Positions 50,201 through 57,310 of a stretch of DNA of 64,000 nucleotides are shown here, piece by piece. The translations under genes and the position numbers were made by a program. Positions within the stretch are counted from its first letter, which is position 1, and every line of letters starts with the position of its first letter. The DNA lies in the NCBI GenBank assembly GCA_036850595.1, contig CM072163.1, positions 15,710,639 to 15,774,638 of the forward strand, read 5' to 3'. Below the pieces are notes generated by a model. It made no database searches and was not told the origin of the DNA. It saw only the letters and a list, made by a program, of their open reading frames with translations. The DNA is from Rhyacichthys aspro. Its lineage: Eukaryota > Chordata > Actinopteri > Gobiiformes > Rhyacichthyidae.

Positions 50201-53200
50201 AGAAAAAGTTTTGAATGGTTTTTAAGTGTTCGCAACTCCAAAGGGGCACTTTAAAGGAGCTACACCACTTTTAAATGATTCATTTTTACACGTTCTGGTC
50301 AGATTTAATGCGACATACACAAGAAAAGCAGTGATTTTATTCATGAATCTAAGGCGGTAAAAATACACCAACTTTTTCTTAAAGAAGACGCAGCTGTTGA
50401 TGTGAGACATTCACTACATTAGAATTTGTGCTCTTTCATCAAGAACAAGACAAGCTCAGTTTGAGAAAGTTGTTTTGTATTTTCTTCTTTTGTTTATAAT
50501 GAGCCTCTGCTGAACAAATATGAAAAAACAAAGTGTAGTGCGTTTCGGTTGCTCTTTGCTCCACTGTACCTCAATGGAGAATTGGTAAAAATGTCACAGT
50601 GACCTTTTTTGGCAGACCCTCCGTTCTCTCTTTGTGCATCTAAAAGCATTGAGCCGGTCCAGCAGCAGATACTTTATATAAAATAAGACTTCATAGAATT
50701 TACTTTCCCGACCATCTCCTTATCCTTTGACCTTGCCTCTTTATTCTTCCTCCGTGGCCTCTTTCTCGTTGCTTTGCTCAAGTTTCCTTCCCCAACGCCA
50801 CACTGCGCTTTCATTTCCCCCTCGCCATCTCCCCTTTCTCTCTCATGCGCTCTCTTTCGGCAACTCAGTGGGAAACTTTCTCCTGCCTCGGCGCCGCTTC
50901 CATCTGCACACTCTCCATCGCTAAACCTGATTTGTTCTGCAGCTCAAGCCTGCCGTATAATCACGCTGGTTTTATAGTGCACCGCTCAGGAGAGAAGGAA
51001 GGAGGGAAGGGAATAGACAGCGGTGTCCAAAGTTTTGTTCAAAAAAAAGGGCCAGATGTAACAGCGGCAGACGGTTATGACGCACGGACATTAAAAGGCT
51101 GAGTTATATAACAAAACGAGAGAAAGAAAGAAAGAAAAAAAGAAAGAAGAAAGCAAGAAAGAAAGAAAGAAACAAAGAGAGAAAGAAAGAAAACTGTGGG
51201 AGGAGAGGAGGAGGGAATGGATGCTCTAATGCACTTCTCCAAAGTTATGTGAATAATCATGAAAGAAAAATGTCGACCTCGGATCTGTTATCCGCGCCGT
51301 TGCTATAGCAGTTAAACATCTACCATTTACATCAAAATCTTTGCTAACCTGTAATAGAACAGATGGCAGGCAGAAAAGATATTGTGTAAAGGGAGAGAAA
51401 TAACATGGAAAAGTCTAAGAAAATGTAAAGGAAGCAAAGACGAAAAGTAAAAGAACTCAAGAACGGCATTGTCATCTGTTGAGAGAATGCTTTAAATGGC
51501 CATGTGACCAAATATCATCCAATCGTGTGTGAGCAGGGATAACAATTCTTTCTGATATGATTATTACAGTAACACTGTTTTTTTTCCCCCAGAAAATACA
51601 TGCATTACAGGATGAAGCTTCAATCTCATTTTGATGACTGGTCATATCAAATCAGATAAAACAGAAGCTTTGTTGTCAAACCTAAAACACACCCATAACT
51701 GCCAGCTCATCAGATTTACTATCTCCTTACTCCTTGACCTTGGTTTCATTTTCTTCCTTCAGGGCCCTTTTTCTTTCCTTTAATAAAGTTTTATCTAATC
51801 ACAAAAAGTAACTGCCATTGGTCTGAGCCAGCTGTGTTTTGGTGGAAATCACAGCACTTCACAACTGAGACTGTTTCCTAAAACGAAAAAGGAAAAATGA
51901 CATCTGCTTTTACATATATATAAACAGTGCATCACCTCCACTATCCAACACAATGTTCCACACAAGATACACATTTAGATAGTACTTTATCATGAAAATT
52001 TGCAGCAGTTTCTTTCTTTTTGCTTTAATTCTTTCCGTAGTCTGTACTTTGCCCCACAATCTGCCCCAGGGCCTGACTTTGGACATGTCTACAACAGGGG
52101 AAAAGTTATGAATGGAACAGGAAGACTAAACAAAACAAAACACATACACGTCTGCTGAGTTCCAATTGTATAACAAGCCCTGTCTCTTTTCTATACGCCT
52201 CTCCTTGTATAAATCCCTCATCCCTTTTCCCATCAGCCACTGCTGCACCGTGGCACCCGCACTGCTAATCAGCGAAATCAGCATAAAATTGTTTCTTTCT
52301 CCCTCTTTTCACCTCTCATTAGATACATTTACTCCCCTCCCTGTTTTTATTTATATATTTCACTGGCTGTTTTTAACACTCAGGCTTTGCTCCCCAGTGC
52401 TGCCGGCTGCATCCTCTGCATCCAAATCTGTTGTTTTCACTGCTGCTTTCTTTTCTTTTCTTTTTCCCCTCATCACCTCTGTGCTCCTTTATCTACATCC
52501 TATCTCTCCCCCGTCTCGTCCTGACCTGCAGATCTTTATGTCTGTGCAGCTCTTCGGCGTATTTCAATCACCTTCATCCTCCCTTGCCCCCAGTCCCTCG
52601 CTCCTGTGCTTTTCCCCGAGCGCTCTCGTCTCCACTTGTCCACCCATCCCATTACTCTCCCTGACTTCTTATTAGCCCCTTCACACACTCAGAAACCACT
52701 GTCGTCTTGTCTTCTGTCGCCAGAGCCAAATAGACCTATTGTGAGTCGGTGATATGTGAAACATCACCATTTTTAAAGCAATATCTATCATCGTTTGGAG
52801 AAGATAGGCACATTTAATAACAATCAGGACAGTTTAGCAACGTTGCAACCATACGTTTTACGGTTATGATAATAACAAGTAGTGCTAAGGGAAGAGCCAC
52901 ACATTAGCTATCAAAGTATATGAATGAGCTTATTATATGCATTTGTAGTGGTATGGGATTTTATGGTGGAACAGTGTACCATTCATTTTTAATATTCTTT
53001 TTTTTTAGGGTTAAAAAAAGAAATTGGTGCTGCAGATACGTGTATAACTGAACTTTTAAGTGCATAATGATATTCACAGATATGTGTTGAATGTAAAATG
53101 TGTAAAAAAATATACTAGCATAATTAAAAAAAGAGTTTTTAATCAAATATGTACATGGGTTGAATGATTCCACGTAGAGCTTTAATATTTGTGCATATTA

Positions 53201-55633
53201 TTCGTTGGATCCATATTTTAATACCAATAATACAAATGTATTGTACACCTTCAGGAGCTCAATTATTTTACACTTTGACTCCGTCAGTCAGCAACACTCA
53301 ACATCTGATGGGGATTGTATTTGCGTGTGAACAGCTATGATAGCCCTGCAGACATGCTGTTGTCTGAGAGTGATTTCTCTAGAACATTTTCAAACAAATT
53401 CAGTTTGTCCGAAACCTCAATGCAAGAATGTGCGCTCAAAAGGAAACCTGAATGTGCTTCTTCTCCAGCAGTGCTTAGTTTGTCTGCTCTTGGGAGTTGT
53501 ATGAACAATAATGGAACATAAACTGACTTTCTCCTGGTTTCTTTGGTGCTTTATGTGTCCTTTTCCCCCAAAATAAACAAGTGCAATTAATGTGATTTTG
53601 ATGTGATTACACACCTTGGAAAACTTTTTTTAGTGGTGTGTTCATTTTTGTTTTATTCTATGTAACATTCTACACAATCCAGTTACTCTATTCAAAAATA
53701 ACTATCTGTATGCACCTGCATGTTCTTTTCAAACAGCCTTGCTCCAATAAAAGAGAAAAGGAAAGAAAAATTCAAAAGCAGACAGTGTGGTATTTAAAGC
53801 AGTAGAATATGACTTTAACAAAAGATAATCACAAGATAATAGTCGTAGGGTTTTTTTAATAGCTTCCTGACTTATGTTTGCACAAGTGCAGTTTCACTCA
53901 AATCCTTTAGGTGGAGCAAATATGTGCTCAGTATTACTTTTTCTTTCCCTCATTTTATCGTGTTGGATCGAAGTGTCTTCCATGTGCACAAAGGTTGGCA
54001 GATACATTAAATCGCCACATTTTTCTTGCTCTCTTTAGTCCATTTTTACGACGGCTAAATCTGCTTAACACTATTTACACTGCAGCGTTTAATGACCTGG
54101 TGTGTCCCGGCGCCTACAAACCCAGCGACACCCGTCCCCAAACACACTCAGCCCAACAGTGGCTCACAGGAAATTTACAAGGCTATTACGGACCAAACTG
54201 GAGTCTCAGCTCTGCCAATAACACCGCTCCTAACTCCAGAGGCCAAAAACCCATCACAGGGCTCCCTTTGCTTTGCCAAACCTACCAAACTTGAATATGT
54301 GTTTGCATTCAGCACTTTTTTCTCTCCTGCTGGTGTAAATGACATAACCAAACACTCTTTTTTTTCCACTTTTCTCACCCTTTCAACTTCCCCTGGTGTC
54401 ACCCCTAGCACCATTCCTCTCGACGTCCCACCAAACAATGTCCTTCTGTTGATGGAACATGCAAAAAAGGGGGGCACTGGCACGGACTACTGTGTGGACT
54501 TGTTTACCAATGAGCCGCGGGGAAAAAACATCTCTTTGTGTTTAATGCATAATGACAACAGCAGGAGGTATTAATAGCATGTAGCATGTAGCTGTCAGCG
54601 ACCGTTGTGCTTCTTACGCCGCCATGCTACGCCGTTCGGAAACCCGCCTCGACCTCTCGCTGTTCTTTTCGAGCCGTTTTGTCTTGTCTCCAGTCTCTCG
54701 AACAGTCAGAGCCGCCGCTGTTCTCCGTCTCAACATTTCTCTCGGGCGTCTTCGTCGGTCGAGACTTTCTATTTGGCCCCGGTCCTTTCTTTTTTTGTTG
54801 TCTGCACCTCAGTATATATTGGCCTTTTGCACTGCACTTTCCCCTCGCTTTCTCTTTCTATTCGACAACCTCTCCATTAGGCTCGCTATATCTCCTCCAC
54901 TCCGGGGTCCGACTTTCTTTTATTAGATTCTTCAGAAGGAACGGCTTTCAAATATAACTCGCTTTTTCTTTTCTTCTGTTTGCATTGGTGGCAGTCTTTT
55001 TTTTTTTTTTTTTTGCTTCCTTCTCTGTCGTCTATCTCTCTTCTTCATTCTGCAGTACTTTCACTTTCACCCTGGGGCATACTCTCCTGTCTTTGCCTCC
55101 GTTTCCTAATCTTAATTACCAATTCTAACTTAATTACCAGCATTTTGAACAATTCATCTCCAGCTCTCGTTTTTTAAATTTTTTTTTTATGATTCTTCCC
55201 CTTGGTCATAACGCCTGGGCATTGCATCTCATTCCGTATCAATTTACACCAATTAAAACTCACCAATGTGTTCACTTTTATATGGCTGATGAATCGTATC
55301 GCTGCATTTTTTATTTATTTTTTAAACCAGAAGGGATTTCGTATTAAGAGAATGGTGAGATTGCGCTGTCTGGCTTTGACAATGAAATGTGAGTAGATTC
55401 GGAGCGACCTCATTGGCTCGTTTCCCCGACATGGTGCGTGTAATGACACCTGGATTTCCCCGCGCGATCGATACGCCGCGTCTCATTTAATCTGAGCGTG
55501 AATGCACATGAGAGTCGGTGTGTGTGAGTGACTTACGAGCTCTGCAGACCACGAGCAGGACGAGGCTGCACAGGACCGTGGAGGAGAAGTAGCAGGGGGC
55601 AGGGAGGGGGACACTGCTCCGGACAGGCCTCAT
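10706..55633 (-). CDS. cadm4: Cell adhesion molecule 4 (nectin-like 4 / SynCAM4), whole gene
   Basis: Eight exons join in frame to 398 residues (human CADM4 is about 388): join 55633-55537, 44161-44015, 35889-35602, 32362-32201, 30986-30896, 24551-24379, 12803-12675, 10815-10706. In order: signal peptide (about 1-33), Ig1 (Cys55/Cys115), Ig2 (Cys156/Cys210), Ig3 (Cys255/Cys301), transmembrane helix (about 333-357) and a cytoplasmic tail with a protein-4.1-type motif (GSYLTHEASGLDE) and C-terminal EYLL, fitting a class II PDZ ligand. Segments nearly identical to CADM4 include AENVT, DGSIVVIQNP, QTLFFNGTRALKD and DPGAVVE, which separates it from CADM1-3. In mammals CADM4 mediates calcium-independent homophilic and heterophilic adhesion and serves in glia-axon contact and myelination. 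Sequons include N42, N78, N104, N272 and N296. All junctions are GT-AG and almost all are phase 1. An optional exon at 17890-18012 would raise the length to 439. Confidence 0.96.
10816..12674 (-). other. cadm4: cadm4 intron between transmembrane and tail exons
   Basis: The intron has donor GTACGA and acceptor CTCTCTCAG. The words 'aagcaacactatgta' at 11296-11311 resemble inverted 'acatagtgttgcttt' at 34586-34600, possibly the terminus of a dispersed element. A 135-codon frame at 12037-12444 has no recognisable content. If this intron were retained, the frame would run on past residue 362 to a stop near 12547 and the normal tail would be lost. Confidence 0.6.
12675..12803 (-). CDS. cadm4: cadm4 exon 8: transmembrane segment
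   Basis: The acceptor TTCTCCCTCAG precedes 12803; the exon has 42 full codons and ends at donor GTACGA (12674-12669), phase 1. It encodes the short extracellular stem DPGAVVETHSAVPYA, a helix rich in Gly/Val/Leu/Ile (about residues 333-357) and the stop-transfer CSVRQKG. It is nearly identical to mammalian CADM4. The donor is weak: positions +3 to +6 are ACGA instead of the usual AAGT or GAGT. Confidence 0.95.
16445..16490 (+). repeat. Degenerate tRNA-derived SINE-like fragment
   Basis: A 'ggtggcactg' start, then 'caagaaggttcaaacccag', contains an intact pol III B-box (GGTTCAAACCC at 16477-16487). It matches the pattern of a common fish tRNA-derived repeat, but no A-box or complete tail is seen. 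Confidence 0.4.
17758..17777. repeat. (GT)10 dinucleotide repeat
   Basis: An uninterrupted GT run on the plus strand reads (CA)n in the cadm4 transcript, 113 bp after the optional exon's 5' splice site. Confidence 0.9.
17859..17880 (-). promoter_or_regulatory. cadm4: CA-rich candidate intronic splicing element
   Basis: On the cadm4 strand the donor GTAACTCACAG is followed at once by AGCACACACACTCACACACA. CA-rich sequence just after a 5' splice site is a known binding context for hnRNP L and can raise or lower exon use. The link to this exon is inferred from position only. Confidence 0.45.
17890..18012 (-). CDS. cadm4: cadm4 optional exon: Pro/Ser/Thr-rich juxtamembrane stalk
   Basis: Between acceptor TTTGTCTGTAG and donor GTAACT lie exactly 123 bp, phase 1 at both ends. 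Inclusion adds 41 residues without a frame change, and skipping still restores Asp320. The peptide (ENVSVTSAAPPTPSTTPVTS and onward, with repeated PSPAPAP) is mucin-like, has one NVS sequon and many potential O-glycosylation sites. It sits where CADM1 has alternatively spliced threonine-rich stalk exons. On inclusion the Ig domains would be held farther from the membrane. I do not recall this exon in mammalian CADM4. Its use is inferred from splice signals, frame and composition only. Confidence 0.72.
18013..24378 (-). other. cadm4: cadm4 intron between Ig3 and the optional stalk exon
   Basis: No gene was recognised; all frames are under about 105 codons and without family resemblance. It contains A/T-rich and (AAG)n tracts at 22316-22340, a poly-A tract at 24164-24178, and a G-quadruplex motif at 23895-23917. 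The rest is unique-looking sequence with no clear repeat ends. With the optional exon skipped, the intron runs 12804-24378 (11.6 kb). Confidence 0.6.
23895..23917 (+). other. G-quadruplex motif in a cadm4 intron
   Basis: The G runs GGG, GGGGGG, GGG and GGGGGGG are separated by T, T and TA. It is on the template strand of cadm4. Confidence 0.65.
24379..24551 (-). CDS. cadm4: cadm4 exon 6: second half of Ig3
   Basis: The acceptor CGTCCTCAG precedes 24551; one base completes Leu262, and 57 codons follow to donor GTAAGT (24378-24373), phase 1. Residues 263-319 carry Trp268, LPERAE, sequons N272 (NDT) and N296 (NGT), Cys301 (YLCQAQN) and the last strand ending LLVY. It can join either the cassette exon at 17890-18012 or the transmembrane exon, both in frame. 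Confidence 0.95.
24552..30895 (-). other. cadm4: cadm4 intron within Ig3 (6.3 kb)
   Basis: No gene was recognised. It holds (TATG)n-like sequence at about 24650-24690, a (GT)n run at 26040-26058, and a stretch at 29133-29190 with similarity to 34362-34425, probably copies of a dispersed repeat. Otherwise A/T-rich sequence with no definable elements. Confidence 0.55.
29133..29190 (+). repeat. Dispersed repeat fragment, copy 1
   Basis: 'gagtttgagaaactcc' followed by 'aaaatctcacgagaatcc' resembles 'aagtttgtgaactc' and 'aaaaatcttgtgagaatcc' near 34370. The similarity is moderate and was judged by eye. Confidence 0.35.
30896..30986 (-). CDS. cadm4: cadm4 exon 5: first half of Ig3
   Basis: A small 91-bp exon of 29 codons, missing from simple ORF scans because it is short. 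The acceptor CCTCAACAG precedes 30986 and donor GTAAGT is at 30895-30890; it enters in phase 1 and leaves in phase 2. It encodes APTVRIIPP, REGDSLSLTCSVTGNP with Cys255, matching the CADM4 REGD..LTC.VTGNP core. Its phase change is matched exactly by the next exon. Confidence 0.95.
30987..32200 (-). other. cadm4: cadm4 intron between Ig2 and Ig3 (1.2 kb)
   Basis: A/T-rich intron with donor GTAAGT and acceptor CCTCAACAG. Nothing beyond simple sequence was seen. Confidence 0.7.
32201..32362 (-). CDS. cadm4: cadm4 exon 4: second half of Ig2
   Basis: The acceptor TTGTGTCCAG precedes 32362, and 53 codons follow to donor GTAAGT (32200-32195), phase 1. Residues 179-231 contain the DNGKTFSVSSTIR strand, the ERKDNGA turn and Cys210 (LSCEA), closing Ig2 and ending at LDVY, as in the family (LDVQY in human CADM4). 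Confidence 0.95.
32363..35601 (-). other. cadm4: cadm4 intron within Ig2 (3.2 kb)
   Basis: The donor is GTAAAA and the acceptor TGTCCAG. It contains an A-rich tract at 33327-33353 with a single C interruption, a T tract at 33640-33651, purine-rich stretches, and a probable dispersed-repeat copy at 34362-34600 that ends in 'acatagtgttgcttt'. No gene was found. Confidence 0.6.
34362..34600 (+). repeat. Dispersed repeat, copy 2 (approximate bounds)
   Basis: The start resembles 29133-29190, and the end 'acatagtgttgcttt' is the inverse of 'aagcaacactatgt' at 11296-11309. The ends are uncertain. Confidence 0.35.
35602..35889 (-). CDS. cadm4: cadm4 exon 3: second half of Ig1 fused to first half of Ig2
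   Basis: The acceptor TTGTCCAG precedes 35889. There are 95 full codons, and donor GTAAAA is at 35601-35596, phase 1. It encodes the Ig1 strands ending in YFCQLY (Cys115), the linker PPDTPTVEV, and Ig2 up to the CAAT-like core with Cys156 and Trp169. In the CADM family each Ig domain is usually encoded by two exons with an intron at each domain boundary. Here the Ig1/Ig2 boundary intron is absent and the frame runs straight through. Confidence 0.95.
36975..37112 (+). repeat. Degenerate AAGTC-type repeat
   Basis: About ten words of the form (G)TCAAGTC, GAGTCCAAGTC or AGTCACCAAG recur at irregular spacing. This low-complexity dispersed repeat is common in fish genomes. Confidence 0.6.
37510..37860 (+). 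repeat. Dispersed repeat, copy A
   Basis: Same-orientation match to 42590-42905. Shared words include GTCACCTTTTTGCCACA, GCCGACTGGAATGAGTTGA and GTTTGCTCCAAATTA in the same order and spacing. It may start as early as 37340. The family is not named; no terminal repeats or tRNA boxes were seen. Confidence 0.75.
41153..41232. repeat. ATT microsatellite followed by inverted AAT microsatellite
   Basis: About 16 ATT triplets (41153-41201) are followed by ACCACTATCATC and then about seven AAT triplets. The two halves are complementary and can form a hairpin. Confidence 0.9.
42590..42905 (+). repeat. Dispersed repeat, copy B
   Basis: Matches copy A at 37510-37860 in the same orientation, with substitutions and small gaps. 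It may extend left to about 42460, where 'attgtccaatca' has a counterpart 'tctgtccaatca' before copy A. Confidence 0.75.
43050..43120 (+). repeat. Degenerate AGACCAAG-type repeat
   Basis: GATCAAGACC, GGTCGAGACCAAG, AAAGACCAAGAC and GTCAAGAC recur. It is preceded at 42909-42927 by 'tagtgttgtattcaagacc', typical of the fish repeat of this kind. Confidence 0.6.
44015..44161 (-). CDS. cadm4: cadm4 exon 2: first half of Ig1
   Basis: The acceptor TCTCCTCAG precedes 44161, and 48 full codons follow, with donor GTAAAG (phase 1 to phase 1). It encodes the N terminus of the mature protein and the first strands of the V-type Ig1, with Cys55 and sequons N42 (NVT) and N78 (NGT). The stretch around YDGSIVVIQNP is almost identical to mammalian CADM4, which makes this the most diagnostic exon. 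Confidence 0.95.
47980..48002 (+). repeat. Poly-A tract (23 bases)
   Basis: An uninterrupted A run. No retroposed body is recognisable beside it. Confidence 0.95.
49296..49525. mobile_element. Fold-back element (MITE-like long inverted repeat)
   Basis: The left arm from 49296 and the right arm ending at 49525 are reverse complements. The outer 46 bases match perfectly, and the match continues to about 75 bases with three mismatches before a small gap. The loop is about 65 bases. There is no coding capacity. The outer sequence is actttctcactcatcgtcat on both strands. No clear target-site duplication is visible (left flank ataataaa, right flank cgaacgcg). It lies in cadm4 intron 1, so the transcript could form a long hairpin. 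Confidence 0.8.
51114..51193. repeat. GAAA-type purine tract
   Basis: About 80 bases of GAAA repeats with a few interruptions. It is a polypurine/polypyrimidine microsatellite. Confidence 0.9.
54997..55014 (+). repeat. Poly-T tract (18 bases)
   Basis: An uninterrupted T run; poly-A on the cadm4 strand. Confidence 0.9.
55537..55633 (-). CDS. cadm4: cadm4 exon 1: start codon and signal peptide
   Basis: ATG at 55633-55631 opens 32 codons plus one base, ending at donor GTAAGT (55536-55531), phase 1. The product has a short basic start (MRPVRSS), a hydrophobic core (STVLCSLVLLVV) and a Cys-Arg-Ala end, typical of a signal peptide. I chose this Met because no in-frame ATG lies between it and the frame's limit near 55792. 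The 5' UTR probably continues in the same exon. Confidence 0.9.
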
Positions 55634-56999
55634 TGTGTATTGAGTATCTTGCGTTTGATCAATGGCTCCTCTGTGACCCCGGCTGCACTGCTTCTGACCA
55701 ACCAGTCCCGAGGGAACAGAGATGTTTTCAACTGCAATGCTGCGGACACGCGCACAAACCGGGCCCCTCGCTTTTTCTTTACTTCGCCGCAATTAGACAC
55801 GAGCTGTTGTCCGAGAGCGCTCAAAAGACTCTTATTCACTCCGGCGCGTCCCGACACATGTAAAGAACCGTGTTGGCCGTGAAGGCTCAATAAAAGCTAG
55901 CATGTACCACGTTGAAGTTTGGCAACCGCTCAACGGCTAGAGAGTCAAGCGCTACACCAAAACAACCGCACCGGTAAATAAACTTAGAGGAAAAAATAAA
56001 CACTGCTGAATATTGCACCTTGCATCACATCGACGCTGCAAAGCAATACAAGAATTATGTCACATCTGAGCCAACTTTAAAAGCCCTTACTCCAAGGCTA
56101 GCTAATTTTCTACCACAATGCTCCCAGCCTCCAGAGCCTCAAGACACTCGAATCAATAAACCCCGAAAAACCAATAGCAAAATTGACCACAGCACTCTTA
56201 CATTACTGTGTTCTTTACCAGCAGAAATCATCAGTAAAGGCAGCTATGCAATTAACCAAATGAGAGAGAATTTAATTAGCTCATCACTAACTGTATACGG
56301 CAGCGGCAAAGTGTGAACCTGTTTAGAGCACCCGGCTAATGTCAGAACATGGACGGCTTGTCTCCTGTAGGTCAAACCGCATTGTTAAGGCCAACGCAAA
56401 ACATCAATAATACTATTTCTCAGTCAGATACAGCCTTCCTAAGCATTCTTTCGCAATCTTAACCGAGAGACAACTTTTGAAAGCCTATAACGCGGTGCCC
56501 TCAAGGATGGATGAACCTACGATCACACAAAGGTATTTTAATGAGTCAAAAGGGTCCTTCCGCAACACATCGGCAGAAGTCAATGTCCCTTTGAGCTATA
56601 ACCCAGCCAGTCAGGCCTCGGGAGAGCTGCAGACACTATCTTACTCGGACTCATCTAAAGATAGCTAAGGTTAAACAAAATCCATTGAGCTGGAGTGCCG
56701 CTCTATAAAGACAGAAAGTGGAAGTGCTTGCCTCGCGTGTGGGGGAAAAAAAGAAAAGACACTTGCGATGTCTACTTTAGGATCTGATATTCGACTTTCG
56801 GTGTGCTGTCTAACTTCGGAGACATCAGAAATGATTATCCGCTCGAGTGCTGAAAGTCGTCGTCTGCTCTCATGTATACACTGTGCGCAAATGGACGCTG
56901 ATTTTACATGATCATTTCAGACTCCGGAATAATCGCAGGCTATCAGACAGGGTAATTGCCCGGCATCGACCTGACTAGGGCTTCCTTTTCAAACATCCT

Positions 57000-57310
57000 C
57001 CACTGCGTACACTGGCAGCACACGCACACGCTCGTCTGTAATCTGGCTGGAAGTGTTTGACGTCCAAATGGAGTATCACTTCTCCCCTCCGAGTCCGCTG
57101 CGGCTCCTTAACACGCACGGCTCCGGAAGACAATGCGTGACCGACGGCGCACCTCGCTGAGCACTACCGGGAGAAGTGTAAAAAGCGCCGATGTCATCCT
57201 CAGATTGCCGCCGCCGCTGAGCTCTAACCGCCCTGACTCTAAGCCAAACGGGGATCACCGCCGATCTATCCCTCCCGACTTCTCTGGTCAACTGCCAGAC
57301 GCTGAGAAAA
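57000..57310. promoter_or_regulatory. CpG-dense patch, possible cadm4 promoter or first exon
   Basis: This is the most CpG-dense stretch upstream of cadm4, with many CG and CCG words (such as 'gccgccgccgctgag'). It lies about 1.4-1.7 kb upstream of the start codon, with no TATA box. It could be a promoter-associated island or carry a non-coding first exon; sequence alone does not decide. Confidence 0.35.

Larger units (their letters stand above)
44162..55536 (-). other. cadm4: cadm4 intron 1 (11.4 kb)
   Basis: The donor is GTAAGT and the acceptor TCTCCTCAG. It holds a fold-back element (49296-49525), a 23-base A tract (47980-48002), a GAAA tract (51114-51193), a T tract (54997-55014) and a CpG-bearing patch at 54590-54770. 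The parts 46000-48500 and 52200-52700 have long pyrimidine- or purine-biased open frames with no recognisable protein content. Confidence 0.6.

Noticed and set aside
51114..51193. Regularly spaced repeat as a CRISPR-like array
   Set aside because: Simple GAAA microsatellite without unique spacers; the window is eukaryotic.
52166..52675. 169-codon plus-strand frame with hydrophobic stretches
   Set aside because: Pyrimidine-rich sequence gives Ser/Leu/Phe/Pro bias that mimics membrane segments; no homology recognised.
54092..54574. 160-codon plus-strand frame
   Set aside because: No recognisable domain, no splice or promoter context; overlaps two other long frames, so likely chance.
55487..55792. 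N-terminal extension of Cadm4 upstream of Met at 55633
   Set aside because: The frame is open upstream but has no ATG there; the extension would begin at TTG and lacks a signal peptide. The signal peptide begins at 55633.
55630..55890. 86-codon upstream ORF whose stop overlaps the cadm4 start (ATGA)
   Set aside because: It begins with TTG and contains no ATG, so translation is unlikely.
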